NCBI GenBank assembly: GCA_946566685.1
Contig: CAMNXA010000016.1
Location: forward strand, 1-64,000
Source of the DNA: an uncultured Lachnospiraceae bacterium
Lineage (GTDB): Bacteria; Bacillota; Clostridia; Lachnospirales; Lachnospiraceae
Direction: 5' to 3'
Length of the DNA: 64,000 nt
Below, one piece after another: positions 25,846 to 34,396 of this stretch. Position numbers and translations under genes: made by a program. Below the pieces are notes generated by a model. It worked only from the letters and a program-made list of their open reading frames with translations, was not told the origin of the DNA and searched no databases. Within the stretch, counting starts at the first letter, position 1. Each line of letters begins with the position of its first letter.

Positions 25846-25916
25846 ATCATTATACTGACAGGCAAAAACCCTACAAGTACGCACTTTTTTGTAACCAAGC
25901 TTACTTTTTGGTAACC
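25846..25916 (-). promoter_or_regulatory. Precursor promoter with upstream GTAACC direct repeats
   Basis: On the minus strand, TATAAT (25849-25854) is preceded 16 bp upstream by TTGTAG (25871-25876). Just upstream lie two direct repeats, ACTTTTTTGTAACC (25883-25896) and ACTTTTTGGTAACC (25903-25916), exactly 20 bp apart. That puts them on one face of the helix next to the -35, where an activator would bind. Confidence 0.6.
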
Positions 25917-25975
25917 ATTGGGCAAATACGCTGTTTAGAGGCTCAAAAATTTTCTGAAATTCCTTTTGAACCATA

Positions 25976-26017
25976 TTGACAGGAAAAGTCGTGTAACATT
26001 ATAATTATAGTGTTACA
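25976..26017 (+). promoter_or_regulatory. hxlR-type gene promoter with operator dyad
   Basis: TTGACA (25976-25981) and TATAAT (26000-26005) are separated by 18 bp. The inverted repeat TGTAACA (25992-25998) / TGTTACA (26011-26017) brackets the -10. It shares its GTAAC core with the direct repeats in front of the divergent precursor gene, suggesting one regulator for both. Confidence 0.65.
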
Positions 26018-26078
26018 TTCATTTTTGCATGTAGCTGTTGTTATGTGAAGATTATTTATGGAAGGAAGGTTAATACAT

Positions 26079-26405
26079 ATGAGAAAGAAAGCAGACTTAC
26101 CAGAATGCCCCGTAGCGACCACCGTCAGTATGATTGGGAATAAATGGAAACTTCTCATCATACGCAACCTTATATCCCGGTCGTGGCGATTCAATGAGCT
26201 CCAGCGGGATCTGGAGGGTATCAGCCAGAAAGTCCTGACGGACAGTCTGCGCTCGATGGAGGCAGACGGAATTATCACAAGGACTGTCTATGCAGAGGTT
26301 CCGCCCAGAGTGGAATATGCCCTGAGTGAACTTGGAGCATCCCTGTGTCCTGTTATGGATGAGATGAAAAAATGGGGGCTTATGTACAAAAATCGTGCAG
26401 AATAA
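26079..26405 (+). CDS. HxlR-family transcriptional regulator
   Basis: This 108-aa winged-helix protein has the HxlR signature: a conserved Cys in ECPVATTVSMIGNKWKLLIIRNL, then RFNELQRDLEGISQKVLTDSLRSMEADGII and the wing VPPRVEYALSELG. HxlR proteins often respond to redox or electrophile stress through that Cys. ATG 26079 has AAGGAAGG 9 nt upstream; the earlier ATG at 26058 has none. It is divergent from the RiPP precursor operon and probably controls it and itself through GTAAC motifs in the shared spacer. Confidence 0.9.
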   Translation: MRKKADLPECPVATTVSMIGNKWKLLIIRNLISRSWRFNELQRDLEGISQKVLTDSLRSMEADGIITRTVYAEVPPRVEYALSELGASLCPVMDEMKKWGLMYKNRAE

Positions 26406-26487
26406 TGAAATGGGATGATTAGCAGAAATCTGAAACCGATATCACACAGCGATACGATTATCATAGAGCATTTGAAACCTGAGATAT

Positions 26488-26530
26488 AATAACAACGGAT
26501 GCCAGGCATCGCTGGACATCCGTTGTTAAA
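26488..26530. terminator. Bidirectional terminator hairpin
   Basis: AACAACGGATG (26491-26501) pairs with CATCCGTTGTT (26517-26527), and CCAG/CTGG extend the stem inside. It lies between the HxlR gene and the convergent small ORF, so it can serve both. T runs are weak. Confidence 0.7.
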
Positions 26531-26548
26531 GAAGGTATAACAAATAGC

Positions 26549-26761
26549 TTACGCGCTGAGTATTGGCATCGAGATACCGTTGATATACGCATAGCCCGCT
26601 TTAGAAGCTTCATATCTTTCCATTTGTTTCTCAAAGGATTCGATTCTCTGACGAGCTTCACAAGCCTTTTCCTGTTTTGTCTGCCTGATCCAATTGTTCT
26701 TCATTGCTGAATAAATAGATTCGGCCTTTCTTCCCATTACGACATTTTTATGCTTTTTCAT
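26549..26761 (-). CDS. Small hypothetical protein (70 aa)
   Basis: This is a 70-aa, basic, mostly helical protein (MKKHKNVVMGRKAES...) with a likely amphipathic or coiled central segment (ACEARQRIESFEKQMERYEASKAG). There are no recognisable domains, signal peptide or membrane helix. It is kept as a gene because GGAGGAG lies 7 nt before the ATG and it faces the terminator at 26491. The overlapping 66-aa ORF in another frame has no ribosome site. The function is unknown. Confidence 0.55.
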   Translation of the reverse strand: MKKHKNVVMGRKAESIYSAMKNNWIRQTKQEKACEARQRIESFEKQMERYEASKAGYAYINGISMPILSA

Positions 26762-26890
26762 TTTTTTCTCCTCCAGTCATTATCATGAATGTTGATTAAT
26801 AGTGACGATGTTATAGTAGCATAGTTTTGTTTGTGATTATTGCATATTTGTTAGAAAAATAGTATAATAGTTGGGAAAGGAGTATGGGAC

Positions 26891-27637
26891 ATGTTTGGGC
26901 TTGTAAAAGAAAAAGAACTCAGATATTTAGAATATCTTCATCGGGAAGCAGAGTACAGACATCATACCAATGCGGAGGATATGTACCAGTATGACCTTCT
27001 CAGGATGGGTGACCCGAGAGCGGTTAAAGAGGGCGTCAGGATGTTTTCATCCGATCTTACGGGACACATATCGGATGACCCGTTGCGCAACTACAAATAT
27101 CTCTTTGTTGCCGCTGCCACCCTGGCCAGCCGCAGCGCCATTGCGGGGGGCATGGACACAGAGCGGGCGTACAATATCAGTGACCTGTACATCCAGAAAA
27201 TGGATACTTTGCAGAGCGTGGAAGAGGTGAAAACCCTTCATGCGGATATGCTGGCCTTTTATACCAGGGAAATGGCGAAGCTTGATAAAGTGAATGTCTA
27301 TTCAAAGCCGGTCGTCTTATGTATTGACTATATTTACAATCATCTGCATGAGGCGATCCGCACCGAGGATCTGGCGGAGCAGGTAGGGCTGAACAGAAGT
27401 TACCTGTCAACGCTGTTTAAAAAGGAAACAGGACAGACAGTTTCCGGCTACATTCTTTCAAAAAGGATGGAGGCGGCAAAGAATATGTTAAAGTTTTCGG
27501 ATTATTCCTATGCCGAGATAGCCTCCATCCTTGCATTCAGTTCTCAAAGCCACTTTATTCGGGCCTTCCGCGCCCAGACAGGATATACACCCAAAGAGTT
27601 TCGCAATAAATATTTCCATATCACTGATGAGACCTAA
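26891..27637 (+). CDS. AraC-family transcriptional regulator
   Basis: This 248-aa protein has an N-terminal helical region of about 145 residues without an obvious ligand domain. An AraC/XylS DNA-binding domain follows with two helix-turn-helices: LAEQVGLNRSYLSTLFKKETGQTVSGY and YAEIASILAFSSQSHFIRAFRAQTGYTPKEFR. AAAGGAG lies upstream of the start. It is transcribed alone and convergent with the ABC exporter, whose regulation it might affect. The target and effector are unknown. Confidence 0.88.
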   Translation: MFGLVKEKELRYLEYLHREAEYRHHTNAEDMYQYDLLRMGDPRAVKEGVRMFSSDLTGHISDDPLRNYKYLFVAAATLASRSAIAGGMDTERAYNISDLYIQKMDTLQSVEEVKTLHADMLAFYTREMAKLDKVNVYSKPVVLCIDYIYNHLHEAIRTEDLAEQVGLNRSYLSTLFKKETGQTVSGYILSKRMEAAKNMLKFSDYSYAEIASILAFSSQSHFIRAFRAQTGYTPKEFRNKYFHITDET

Positions 27638-27675
27638 ACAGGATTTTCTCTATAATGCATTGGCATCCATTCAGC

Positions 27676-27728
27676 CGAGATTCGCCTGAGGCGAATCTCG
27701 AGGAGATAATCCCGCAGGGATTTTCTCC
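27676..27728. terminator. Two adjacent hairpins between AraC and ABC permease genes
   Basis: CGAGATTCGCC-TGA-GGCGAATCTCG is an 11-bp stem near 27678-27702. It is followed at once by AGGAGATAATCCC...GGGATTTTCTCCT. They sit between convergent genes and probably end transcription in both directions. The first hairpin resembles the one at 20671. Confidence 0.75.
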
Positions 27729-30217
27729 TATTCATTGCTTCGGATTCGCTCGATTAAACTCTCTTTTTCCACCTTTTTATTGATAAAAAGTGTGATCGCA
27801 GCCTGGCCTCCCAGTAATGCCAGCGCAAGGATTACGGTCTCCCAGATTGGGAAATGATAACCGGTCAAACTCATAAAGTGCATCTTTTTGGCATAGAGGA
27901 AGAACAGATATCCAGACAGGTGTCCAAGCGTTGCACTGATCAGGAGTGTACCGGCGGTGAACACCATGCCTTCTGCGGAGAGCATATGGACAAGCTGTCT
28001 GTTAGAAAGGCCCAGTGCCTGTAGTATCCCCAGTTCCCTCCTGCGAGTGATGATACTGGTGATCATCGTATTGATCAGATTCATGAAACTGATCACGGCG
28101 ATCAGGACAAGGATCAGGTATACCGGATATTTGGTCAGGCTTAGGCCGAAGCGTCCAATGGCCATTTCCTCATCCAGGGAATAGAGATTAAAATGCTCAT
28201 TCTCAGCTACAATATCCTGAAGGGCCTTTTTCACATCATCATACTGTGCCTCTTTCACATGTACATAGATGTCCGTGGTCGGGTCATAGGTCAGCCCCAG
28301 ATTGTCCCAGCTGTCCTTTGTCATGATAAGGAGAACAGTGAAACTTTCCGGCTGGGACAATGCGGTCAGGGTGACGGTAAGAGGAATTTCCCGGTCACCG
28401 TCATGGAGTGTCAGCGGGAAAACATCGCCCAGGGCAAGCCCATACGCGTCAAAGGAGTATTTGTGGGTGTAGATGATCTCGTTGTTGGCGGTCATGCGGT
28501 CATAGTCGATATCACCGGATACAAGCTGTTCGTTCAGTTCGGGAAGGTCTTCTCTGGTAAAACAGGAGATTGCCACCCGGTTATTATTGTTTTCGAAGAG
28601 AGCGGATTCCATATTTGAGGAAGATAGAATTTCTCCGGGGGCGCGTGTCACGGACTCCACGCCTTCTATGGAGGACAGCTGTGCCAGAAATTCTTCACTG
28701 AAGTAGTTCTGCTGTACAAGGGAATCCAGATTGTTTTCCGGATATTCTTTATCGTTATGTGCATAATTCAGGGAAATGCGAAACTCCCCTTCCTGTATAT
28801 TACGCCTCGCAAGATCTTCTACACGGCAGCTGTTCATGACGGCCGCTACACAGATAAAGAGCACACTGCTTAAGCCCATGGTGAGCATGGTGACGATGGT
28901 ACGTCTCTTGTTACGCGCAAGGTTAGCCCAGGTCAAAGTGGAGACCTTCACCGTAAGATGCCCTCTGCGGCTTTTACAGTCGGTGGTGTTTTCCTGATAA
29001 CGAATGGCTTCCACAGGCGATACCTTTTTGGCCATGCGGATAGGTTTCAGCAAAGATACCCATACGGTGATAAGCACCGAGATGATCACTACCAACAGGA
29101 ATGGCAGGGAGAACATATGCAGCTGGTTTCTAAGGCCTTTCAAATGCTCCATGCGGGCGGAGTCCAGTGCACTGGCATTGAGGATCCGTATGACCTGGGG
29201 GAACAGGAACCAGGGAACGAAATAACCAATCAACACGCCCAGGGGAATAGCGAATGCGCAGACGATACCGCCCTGACAGAACAACAGTCTGGCAATCTGA
29301 CGCCTGGAAGCGCCGAGGGCTTTCAGCTTGCCGATTTCCTGAATATCCGTAATGACGCCTACGTAATAGATACTGTAGATGACCAGTGCGGAGAAGAGGA
29401 TTACCACCAGACTGATGACAGCTACGATGCTGATGGCGTCCGTGTCAGGAGAAGTCATGGTATACAGGTATTGATTATTGCATGAGACATGTTCCTCATC
29501 CAGTCCGATATCTGCGGCCGTGCTGATGATTTTGGCCTCTATCTCATCATAGGAAAGCGTATCTTCTCCGTAGACACGCAGGTAAGCAGAAGGAATGGAT
29601 TCATAAAGTCCGGCTTCCTCGTATTGCGTAAGAAGGGCTTTGGAGACATAGGCACCCCAGACAATGCGGCTGTCAGAAATATCAGCGGATATTTCCACAT
29701 CGGTGAGCAGACCGCTGATGGTAAACTCTTTGGTCTGGACTTCTCCCTTGCCGCCTGCACGGAAAGAAAGAGTGACCTTGCCGCCCACAATGGGCTCTGC
29801 GCCCACGCGTTTAAGAAAAGACGGTACAGAGCAGATTTCATCTTCTTTTTCCGGGAAATGTCCCTCTGTGAGTTCTAAGTTACTAAAATAGATACCGTCC
29901 TTGACTGTATCATAATATCTCAGATAACCATTCATTTTGCCATTTATGATCTGGGCAAAATTTTCCATGGATGCTAAAGATTCCACGTTAATATGTTTTG
30001 ACAGGATGGAGAGCTGTTCGGGCTCTGTGAGTCCCAAAGCTGCGTGATAATTGGTCTGTGCCACCGCAAGCTGCCTGTTCATATCAAGCATGGCAAGTGC
30101 GCTGGTGCCGATGGCCATTAACAGCATGGTGGTAAGCATGATGGCAATACCGGTCAGCAGGGTACGGCTTTTATGATAACGGAGTTTGCTGAAAGCAAGG
30201 CGAAAAACCATCTTCAT
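27728..30217 (-). CDS. FtsX-type ABC transporter permease
   Basis: This 829-aa membrane protein has an N-terminal helix (residues 20-42) and a large extracytoplasmic domain. Two FtsX-like permease blocks follow: about 265-420 with the VITDIQEIGKLKALGASRRQIARLL loop, and 735-820 with TRRRELGILQALGLSNRQLVHML. A second extracytoplasmic domain lies between them. This is the mechanotransmission type of ABC exporter used in antimicrobial peptide resistance, lipoprotein or cell-wall signalling. The ATPase gene ends 1 bp before this gene begins. A two-component system lies upstream on the same strand, as in Bce-like modules, but the two blocks are 190 bp apart. Confidence 0.88.
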   Translation of the reverse strand: MKMVFRLAFSKLRYHKSRTLLTGIAIMLTTMLLMAIGTSALAMLDMNRQLAVAQTNYHAALGLTEPEQLSILSKHINVESLASMENFAQIINGKMNGYLRYYDTVKDGIYFSNLELTEGHFPEKEDEICSVPSFLKRVGAEPIVGGKVTLSFRAGGKGEVQTKEFTISGLLTDVEISADISDSRIVWGAYVSKALLTQYEEAGLYESIPSAYLRVYGEDTLSYDEIEAKIISTAADIGLDEEHVSCNNQYLYTMTSPDTDAISIVAVISLVVILFSALVIYSIYYVGVITDIQEIGKLKALGASRRQIARLLFCQGGIVCAFAIPLGVLIGYFVPWFLFPQVIRILNASALDSARMEHLKGLRNQLHMFSLPFLLVVIISVLITVWVSLLKPIRMAKKVSPVEAIRYQENTTDCKSRRGHLTVKVSTLTWANLARNKRRTIVTMLTMGLSSVLFICVAAVMNSCRVEDLARRNIQEGEFRISLNYAHNDKEYPENNLDSLVQQNYFSEEFLAQLSSIEGVESVTRAPGEILSSSNMESALFENNNNRVAISCFTREDLPELNEQLVSGDIDYDRMTANNEIIYTHKYSFDAYGLALGDVFPLTLHDGDREIPLTVTLTALSQPESFTVLLIMTKDSWDNLGLTYDPTTDIYVHVKEAQYDDVKKALQDIVAENEHFNLYSLDEEMAIGRFGLSLTKYPVYLILVLIAVISFMNLINTMITSIITRRRELGILQALGLSNRQLVHMLSAEGMVFTAGTLLISATLGHLSGYLFFLYAKKMHFMSLTGYHFPIWETVILALALLGGQAAITLFINKKVEKESLIERIRSNE

Positions 30218-30218
30218 A

Positions 30219-30899
30219 TCAGCCCACCACCTTTCCGTCTGCGATCATGACGGTACGGTCAGCCATCTGTGCGATTTCCTCATTATGTGTGATGACAACC
30301 AGAGTCTGACCGTATTTCTTGGCAGAAGTTTTTAAGAGAGCCATCACCTCGTCTCCGGTCTTGGTGTCCAGGTTGCCGGTAGGCTCATCGGCCAGTATGA
30401 TAGAAGGCTTGGCGGCAATTGCCCGTGCAATGGCACAGCGCTGCTGCTGGCCCCCGGAGAGGGTGTTGGGGAGATTCTTTACCTTACTTTCCAGTCCCAG
30501 CGTCTTGACGATGTCCCGGATAAAAGGCTCATCAAGTTCCTTGTTATCCAGTCCCAGCGGGAGTACGATGTTTTCCCATACATTTAAAGAGGGAATCAGG
30601 TTGTAGGATTGAAAGATAAAACCGATTTTCCGGCGGCGGATCTGGGAGAGCCGGTTTTCTTTAAAGGAAGATATATTCTCGTCATCCAGCCAGACACTAC
30701 CGGAGGTGGGATTGTCAAGTGCACCCAGCATATGGAGCAGAGTAGATTTGCCGCTTCCGGATTTACCTACGATAGAGACAAATTCCCCCTGTTTGATTGC
30801 AAGGTCTATACAGTCAACGGCCTTGACCAGATTGTCTCCTGCGCCGTAATATTTGCATAAGCTGTCTGTTCTTAAGATAATGTTAGTGTGTTCGTTCAT
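30219..30899 (-). CDS. ABC transporter ATP-binding protein (MacB/LolD type)
   Basis: This 226-aa ATPase has Walker [15 protein letters not shown], a Q-loop [17 protein letters not shown], signature [14 protein letters not shown] and Walker [12 protein letters not shown]. It belongs to the MacB/LolD/BceA group that pairs with FtsX-type permeases, here the next gene. It is the first gene of the transporter unit. Upstream there is about 190 bp to the histidine kinase stop, which may carry its promoter. Confidence 0.93.
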   Translation of the reverse strand: MNEHTNIILRTDSLCKYYGAGDNLVKAVDCIDLAIKQGEFVSIVGKSGSGKSTLLHMLGALDNPTSGSVWLDDENISSFKENRLSQIRRRKIGFIFQSYNLIPSLNVWENIVLPLGLDNKELDEPFIRDIVKTLGLESKVKNLPNTLSGGQQQRCAIARAIAAKPSIILADEPTGNLDTKTGDEVMALLKTSAKKYGQTLVVITHNEEIAQMADRTVMIADGKVVG

Positions 30900-31089
30900 A
30901 AATAAAATCCTGCCTTTCTGATACCCGCGTGTATGCTAGGCCGATATGAGTATATGGCTGACCGCACAGGTATGTCTGTTATAAATACAGCATAAGACAG
31001 CAATCTTACAAAAAGCTTACAGATGATAAATTTTTTGAAGAAAAAATGCAGTATTATCGGATGATGTATGTTACGCTTTGTGAACGTGG

Positions 31090-32376
31090 CTAATTGATAA
31101 AAGGTAACGGAAGCTGTACCACAAAGACACTTCCCTGTCTGACGGCGGGTTTTACCATGATGGAGCCGCCTTCCTCCTCCAGGATTTTGCGGCTTAAATA
31201 CAAGCCGACACCAGAACCATCGCTCTGTTGTACGATGGGGTGGGAACCACGGTAGAACCGCTGAAAAACCTTATTGTACTCCTTTTTGGGAATACCAATG
31301 CCGGCGTCCTCGATTTCTATATGGACATAACTGAACAGCTTATGGAGCCGTACCGTGATGGTGCTCCCGGCGGGGGAATATTTGATGGCATTGTCCAGGA
31401 TGTTTGCCAGTGCCTCCACCGTCCATTTTCTGTCCAGGGACAGCGTCAGGGAATCTGACACGGCTTCGTCCTGTCCTTCGTCCTCATTTAATACTTCCAC
31501 AGAGATATTTTTCTGCAAAGCCTTGACATATACAGTGTTGACGGCATCCAGAAGGATATCCGATAAAGAGGTCTCTTCTTTATGCAAAGTGATCATGGAA
31601 GTTTCCAGCCGGGAAATGTTGATCAGCGCTTCCATCAGGGATTCCAGTTTCGAAAGTTGCAGGGAACATCTTTCCAAAAGGGCATCACGCTCTTCGGGAG
31701 AGTCTGCCTCCATGCTTAAGGACAGACAGTTTTTGAGGGCGCTGACGGGGGTCTTAAGCTGATGGGAGATGTCAGTTACCAGAGACTTGGTATGATCGCG
31801 TTCTTCCGCAAGAAGCTGTGATTTGAGCATCAGCTTGTCTCCCAGCTTAAGGAGAGTGTCAGTGAAAGCCTCATTAAATATAATGCCCATATCTTTGCGC
31901 TTTTCCAGAAAGGAGTAATCGTCCGACAGACAGTGGTCTAATAGGGTCAGGAGTTTTTGTTCCTGGAATTTGCGCTTTTTATCAAATAATATAAAACAGA
32001 CCGTGATGATCACAAAGGAAAGGAAGAAAAAAAGAACCATCAAAAAGAGAAAAGAATTCAATGAACTGCGGTATGTCGCATCCTCATACATGGACAGATA
32101 CTCCCGATACCCATACCGGCTGAGAGCGGCAAAACCATCTGCCATATAACGCCCTTCCGTATCCTGGATCGCATCCACAAGAATATTTTCCATGGCTGGA
32201 TTTTCAGAAAGAATGGCGCCGGTAATATTACTGAGCAGTTTTATCTTCTGAGTATACTGGGCATTTAAAAATTCAAACCCGATAAAACCGAGGGATACTG
32301 TAAAGAGCAGATAGATCACGATAAGAGGAAAATATATATTTTGATAAAAATGTGTTTGATTCCGCAATGGTTTCAT
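31090..32376 (-). CDS. Sensor histidine kinase
   Basis: This 428-aa kinase has TM1 at about residues 15-37 and a short extracytoplasmic loop of about 65 residues. TM2 is near 105-130. HisKA follows with DISHQLKTPVSALKN (phospho-His), then HATPase with NILDNAIKYSPAG, DAGIGIPKKEY and GSGVGLYLSRKI. Its start overlaps the 3' end of the response regulator gene by 4 bp. The partner regulator is frameshifted in this sequence, so the pathway may be inactive or wrongly sequenced. Proximity to the FtsX exporter suggests the exporter as target. Confidence 0.9.
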   Translation of the reverse strand: MKPLRNQTHFYQNIYFPLIVIYLLFTVSLGFIGFEFLNAQYTQKIKLLSNITGAILSENPAMENILVDAIQDTEGRYMADGFAALSRYGYREYLSMYEDATYRSSLNSFLFLMVLFFFLSFVIITVCFILFDKKRKFQEQKLLTLLDHCLSDDYSFLEKRKDMGIIFNEAFTDTLLKLGDKLMLKSQLLAEERDHTKSLVTDISHQLKTPVSALKNCLSLSMEADSPEERDALLERCSLQLSKLESLMEALINISRLETSMITLHKEETSLSDILLDAVNTVYVKALQKNISVEVLNEDEGQDEAVSDSLTLSLDRKWTVEALANILDNAIKYSPAGSTITVRLHKLFSYVHIEIEDAGIGIPKKEYNKVFQRFYRGSHPIVQQSDGSGVGLYLSRKILEEEGGSIMVKPAVRQGSVFVVQLPLPFIN

Positions 32377-33064
32377 CGTTTTTCACAGCTCCTTTCCCAG
32401 ATATATCCTAAGCCCCGGACATTTTTCAGCATGGCGGGGGAAGAGGGATTGTCTTCTATCTTTTCCCGCAGACGCCTGATGTTGACAGAGAGCGTATTTT
32501 CATCCACAAAATTACCATCGATGTCCCATATGGCTTCCAGTAACTGGTTTCGGGACAGGATGTGCAGGGGATTTTCCATAAAAAAGGCAAGCAGGGAATA
32601 TTCCCTGGCCGTGAGTGTTACAGGCTGTCCGTTTTTACAGACTCGTTTTTCCGCCGGATATAATGTGATATCGCCTGAGACAATACAGTCAGGATTCTCT
32701 TTTGGAAAACGTTTCATGAGAGCGTTTACTTTGGAGACCAGCACATTCAAAGAGAAGGGCTTCGTAATATAGTCGTCCGCACCCTGGGCGTAGCCGGCGA
32801 TCATATCTTCCTCTGTATCGAGAGCCGTCAGAAAGAGAAACAGGACACTGCTTTCCTTTCGGATACGGGCACAGAAATCCAGGCCGTTTCCGTCCGGCAG
32901 GGTGATGTCACATATGATGAGGGATATACTGTGGGTCTGATACATTTTTCCGCTTCCTGTATGGAGAAGGCCCTGTGCAGTGTGTAACCTTCTTTTTGCA
33001 GTTTCAGGCTGACGGAGAGATTGAGACTGTCATCATCTTCTAAAAGCAGGATTTCCTGGGACAT
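32373..33064 (-). pseudogene. OmpR-family response regulator, frameshifted
   Basis: Two frames together make one complete OmpR/PhoB regulator. The first frame starts at ATG 33064 (AGGAG 10 nt upstream) and encodes MSQEILLLEDDDSLNLSVSL up to IQEAEK. The second, from about 32945 downward, continues YQTHSISLIICDITLPDGNG (phospho-Asp), the TKPF lysine motif and a winged-helix DNA-binding domain. The break lies at a run of five T on the plus strand (32945-32949, five A in the coding strand). One extra A would give EAEKMYQT and restore about 230 codons. It is either a real loss or a homopolymer sequencing error. Confidence 0.85.
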
Positions 33065-33283
33065 GTGAATCTGGCTCCTTTTCTCTGGGAGATTATGCAT
33101 TATTTGGAGGTGCTCCTTATTGTCTACGTGGACATTTTACCATAACATAAGAATTTTTGTTACCCGTTTTGTTAGTTATAATTAGTATCAGGTAAGTGGC
33201 GGATAAACGTGTTTCGGAACATATCATAACCGGGAGGGACATAAAATGTTATGAACGGTATGCACAAAGAACGGAGTGTTGTT

Positions 33284-33946
33284 ATGTTAAATTACATCTG
33301 GGCATTTATGATCTTGATAGGCGTAGTGTATGGCGCTTTTACGGGAAAGATGGCGGAAGTGACGAACGCGGCACTGGATTCCGCGGGGGATGCGGTGTCC
33401 TTGTGTATCACCATGATCGGTGTTATGGCGCTTTGGGTGGGACTGATGGAGATTGCGCAGAAGTCCGGATTGATTGCGAAACTGACGCGAGGCATCCAGC
33501 CTTTCATCAGTTTCCTTTTTCCAAGGATTCCCAAAGGGCATCCGGCCAGAGAGTATATTGCTACGAATCTCATTGCCAATGTGCTGGGGCTGGGCTGGGC
33601 CTGTACGCCGGCGGGGCTGAAGGCCATGGAGGAACTGGCGAAGCTGGAGGCGGAGAGGGGGACGGTTGGGTATGCGGCGGATGGGATTGCGGCAAACGGC
33701 GGCGCAGAAACGGTTGGCGGGAAGAGGGGGAAATGGGAGCGAATTGCCAGCAATGAAATGTGCACGTTTCTGATCTTGAATATTTCTTCTCTGCAATTGA
33801 TACCGGTGAATATGATCGCGTACAGACAGCAGTACGGGAGCGTGAACCCGGCGGGAATTATTGCGCCGGCGATTGTGGCAACGTTTGTCAGTACGTTGAC
33901 AGCGGTGGTGTATTGTAAGGGGAAGGATAGGAGGCGGAGAGTTTGA
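33284..33946 (+). CDS. spmA: Spore maturation protein A
   Basis: This 220-aa membrane protein of the nucleoside-recognition (Gate) family has MLNYIWAFMILIGVVYGAFTGKM at the start. TNLIANVLGLGWACTPAGLKAMEEL and SNEMCTFLILNISSLQLIPVN are typical SpmA. SpmA and SpmB help dehydrate the spore core. ATG 33284 has GGAG 7 nt upstream and begins at the conserved residue. A Gly-rich insert (about residues 130-150) is poorly conserved. The stop lies in the loop of its terminator hairpin. spmB is not adjacent but 17 kb downstream, and the 3' part of this gene is duplicated at 34937. Confidence 0.9.
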   Translation: MLNYIWAFMILIGVVYGAFTGKMAEVTNAALDSAGDAVSLCITMIGVMALWVGLMEIAQKSGLIAKLTRGIQPFISFLFPRIPKGHPAREYIATNLIANVLGLGWACTPAGLKAMEELAKLEAERGTVGYAADGIAANGGAETVGGKRGKWERIASNEMCTFLILNISSLQLIPVNMIAYRQQYGSVNPAGIIAPAIVATFVSTLTAVVYCKGKDRRRRV

Positions 33947-33967
33947 GGACTCTCCGCTTTAATTTTT
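33934..33967 (+). terminator. spmA terminator (copy 1)
   Basis: GCGGAGAGT (33934-33942) pairs with ACTCTCCGC (33949-33957), followed by TTTAATTTTTT. The spmA stop TGA (33944-33946) is in the loop. The hairpin occurs again at 35133 and 40569. Confidence 0.85.
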
Positions 33968-34060
33968 TATGAATGAGTGTTGAGGAGCAAGGCTTTTTGG
34001 GATATACTTATGAAAAAAGAGATGGATATTGCAGTTTTAGAAGGTAAGAGGTATAGGAAA

Positions 34061-34396
34061 ATGGAAGAAAAAATAAAGAATATTACGTTTGAAGTATATC
34101 AAGAACTGATAAAACTGTTTGGTGGGAAGATTGAACGTATTATTTTGTATGGATCATATGCTCGTGGAGACTTTAATTTGGAATCAGATGTTGATATTAT
34201 GATCTTATTGAATTGTGATCAAAAGGAAATAACGGAAAGACGAAAAGAAATCAGTAGAATTGCAAGCCGCATTGGTTTGAAAAATGATATTATGGTTTCA
34301 CTTATTGCACGCAATAGCGATGATTATGAAAATAATATGAAGTACCAGCCATTTTATCAAAACATTGAAAAGGAAGGCATGAGTATTTATGGATAA
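34061..34396 (+). CDS. MNT-type nucleotidyltransferase (antitoxin of MNT-HEPN pair)
   Basis: This protein of about 111 aa has the minimal nucleotidyltransferase signature LYGSYARGDFNLESDVDIMILL (GSxARG and DxD). In MNT-HEPN toxin-antitoxin systems the MNT protein AMPylates and neutralises the HEPN RNase. ATG 34061 is favoured (AAGAGG upstream, normal family length); the ORF stays open to 33977, so a longer form is possible. It overlaps the HEPN gene by 8 bp. The pair is visibly more AT-rich than its neighbours and sits between two copies of the spmA 3' end, both signs of recent transfer. Confidence 0.85.
   Translation: MEEKIKNITFEVYQELIKLFGGKIERIILYGSYARGDFNLESDVDIMILLNCDQKEITERRKEISRIASRIGLKNDIMVSLIARNSDDYENNMKYQPFYQNIEKEGMSIYG

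Noticed and set aside
33196-33756. 186-aa Gly/Cys-rich ORF overlapping spmA
   Set aside because: It lies in another frame of spmA and low-complexity, GC-biased composition shows it is a shadow.
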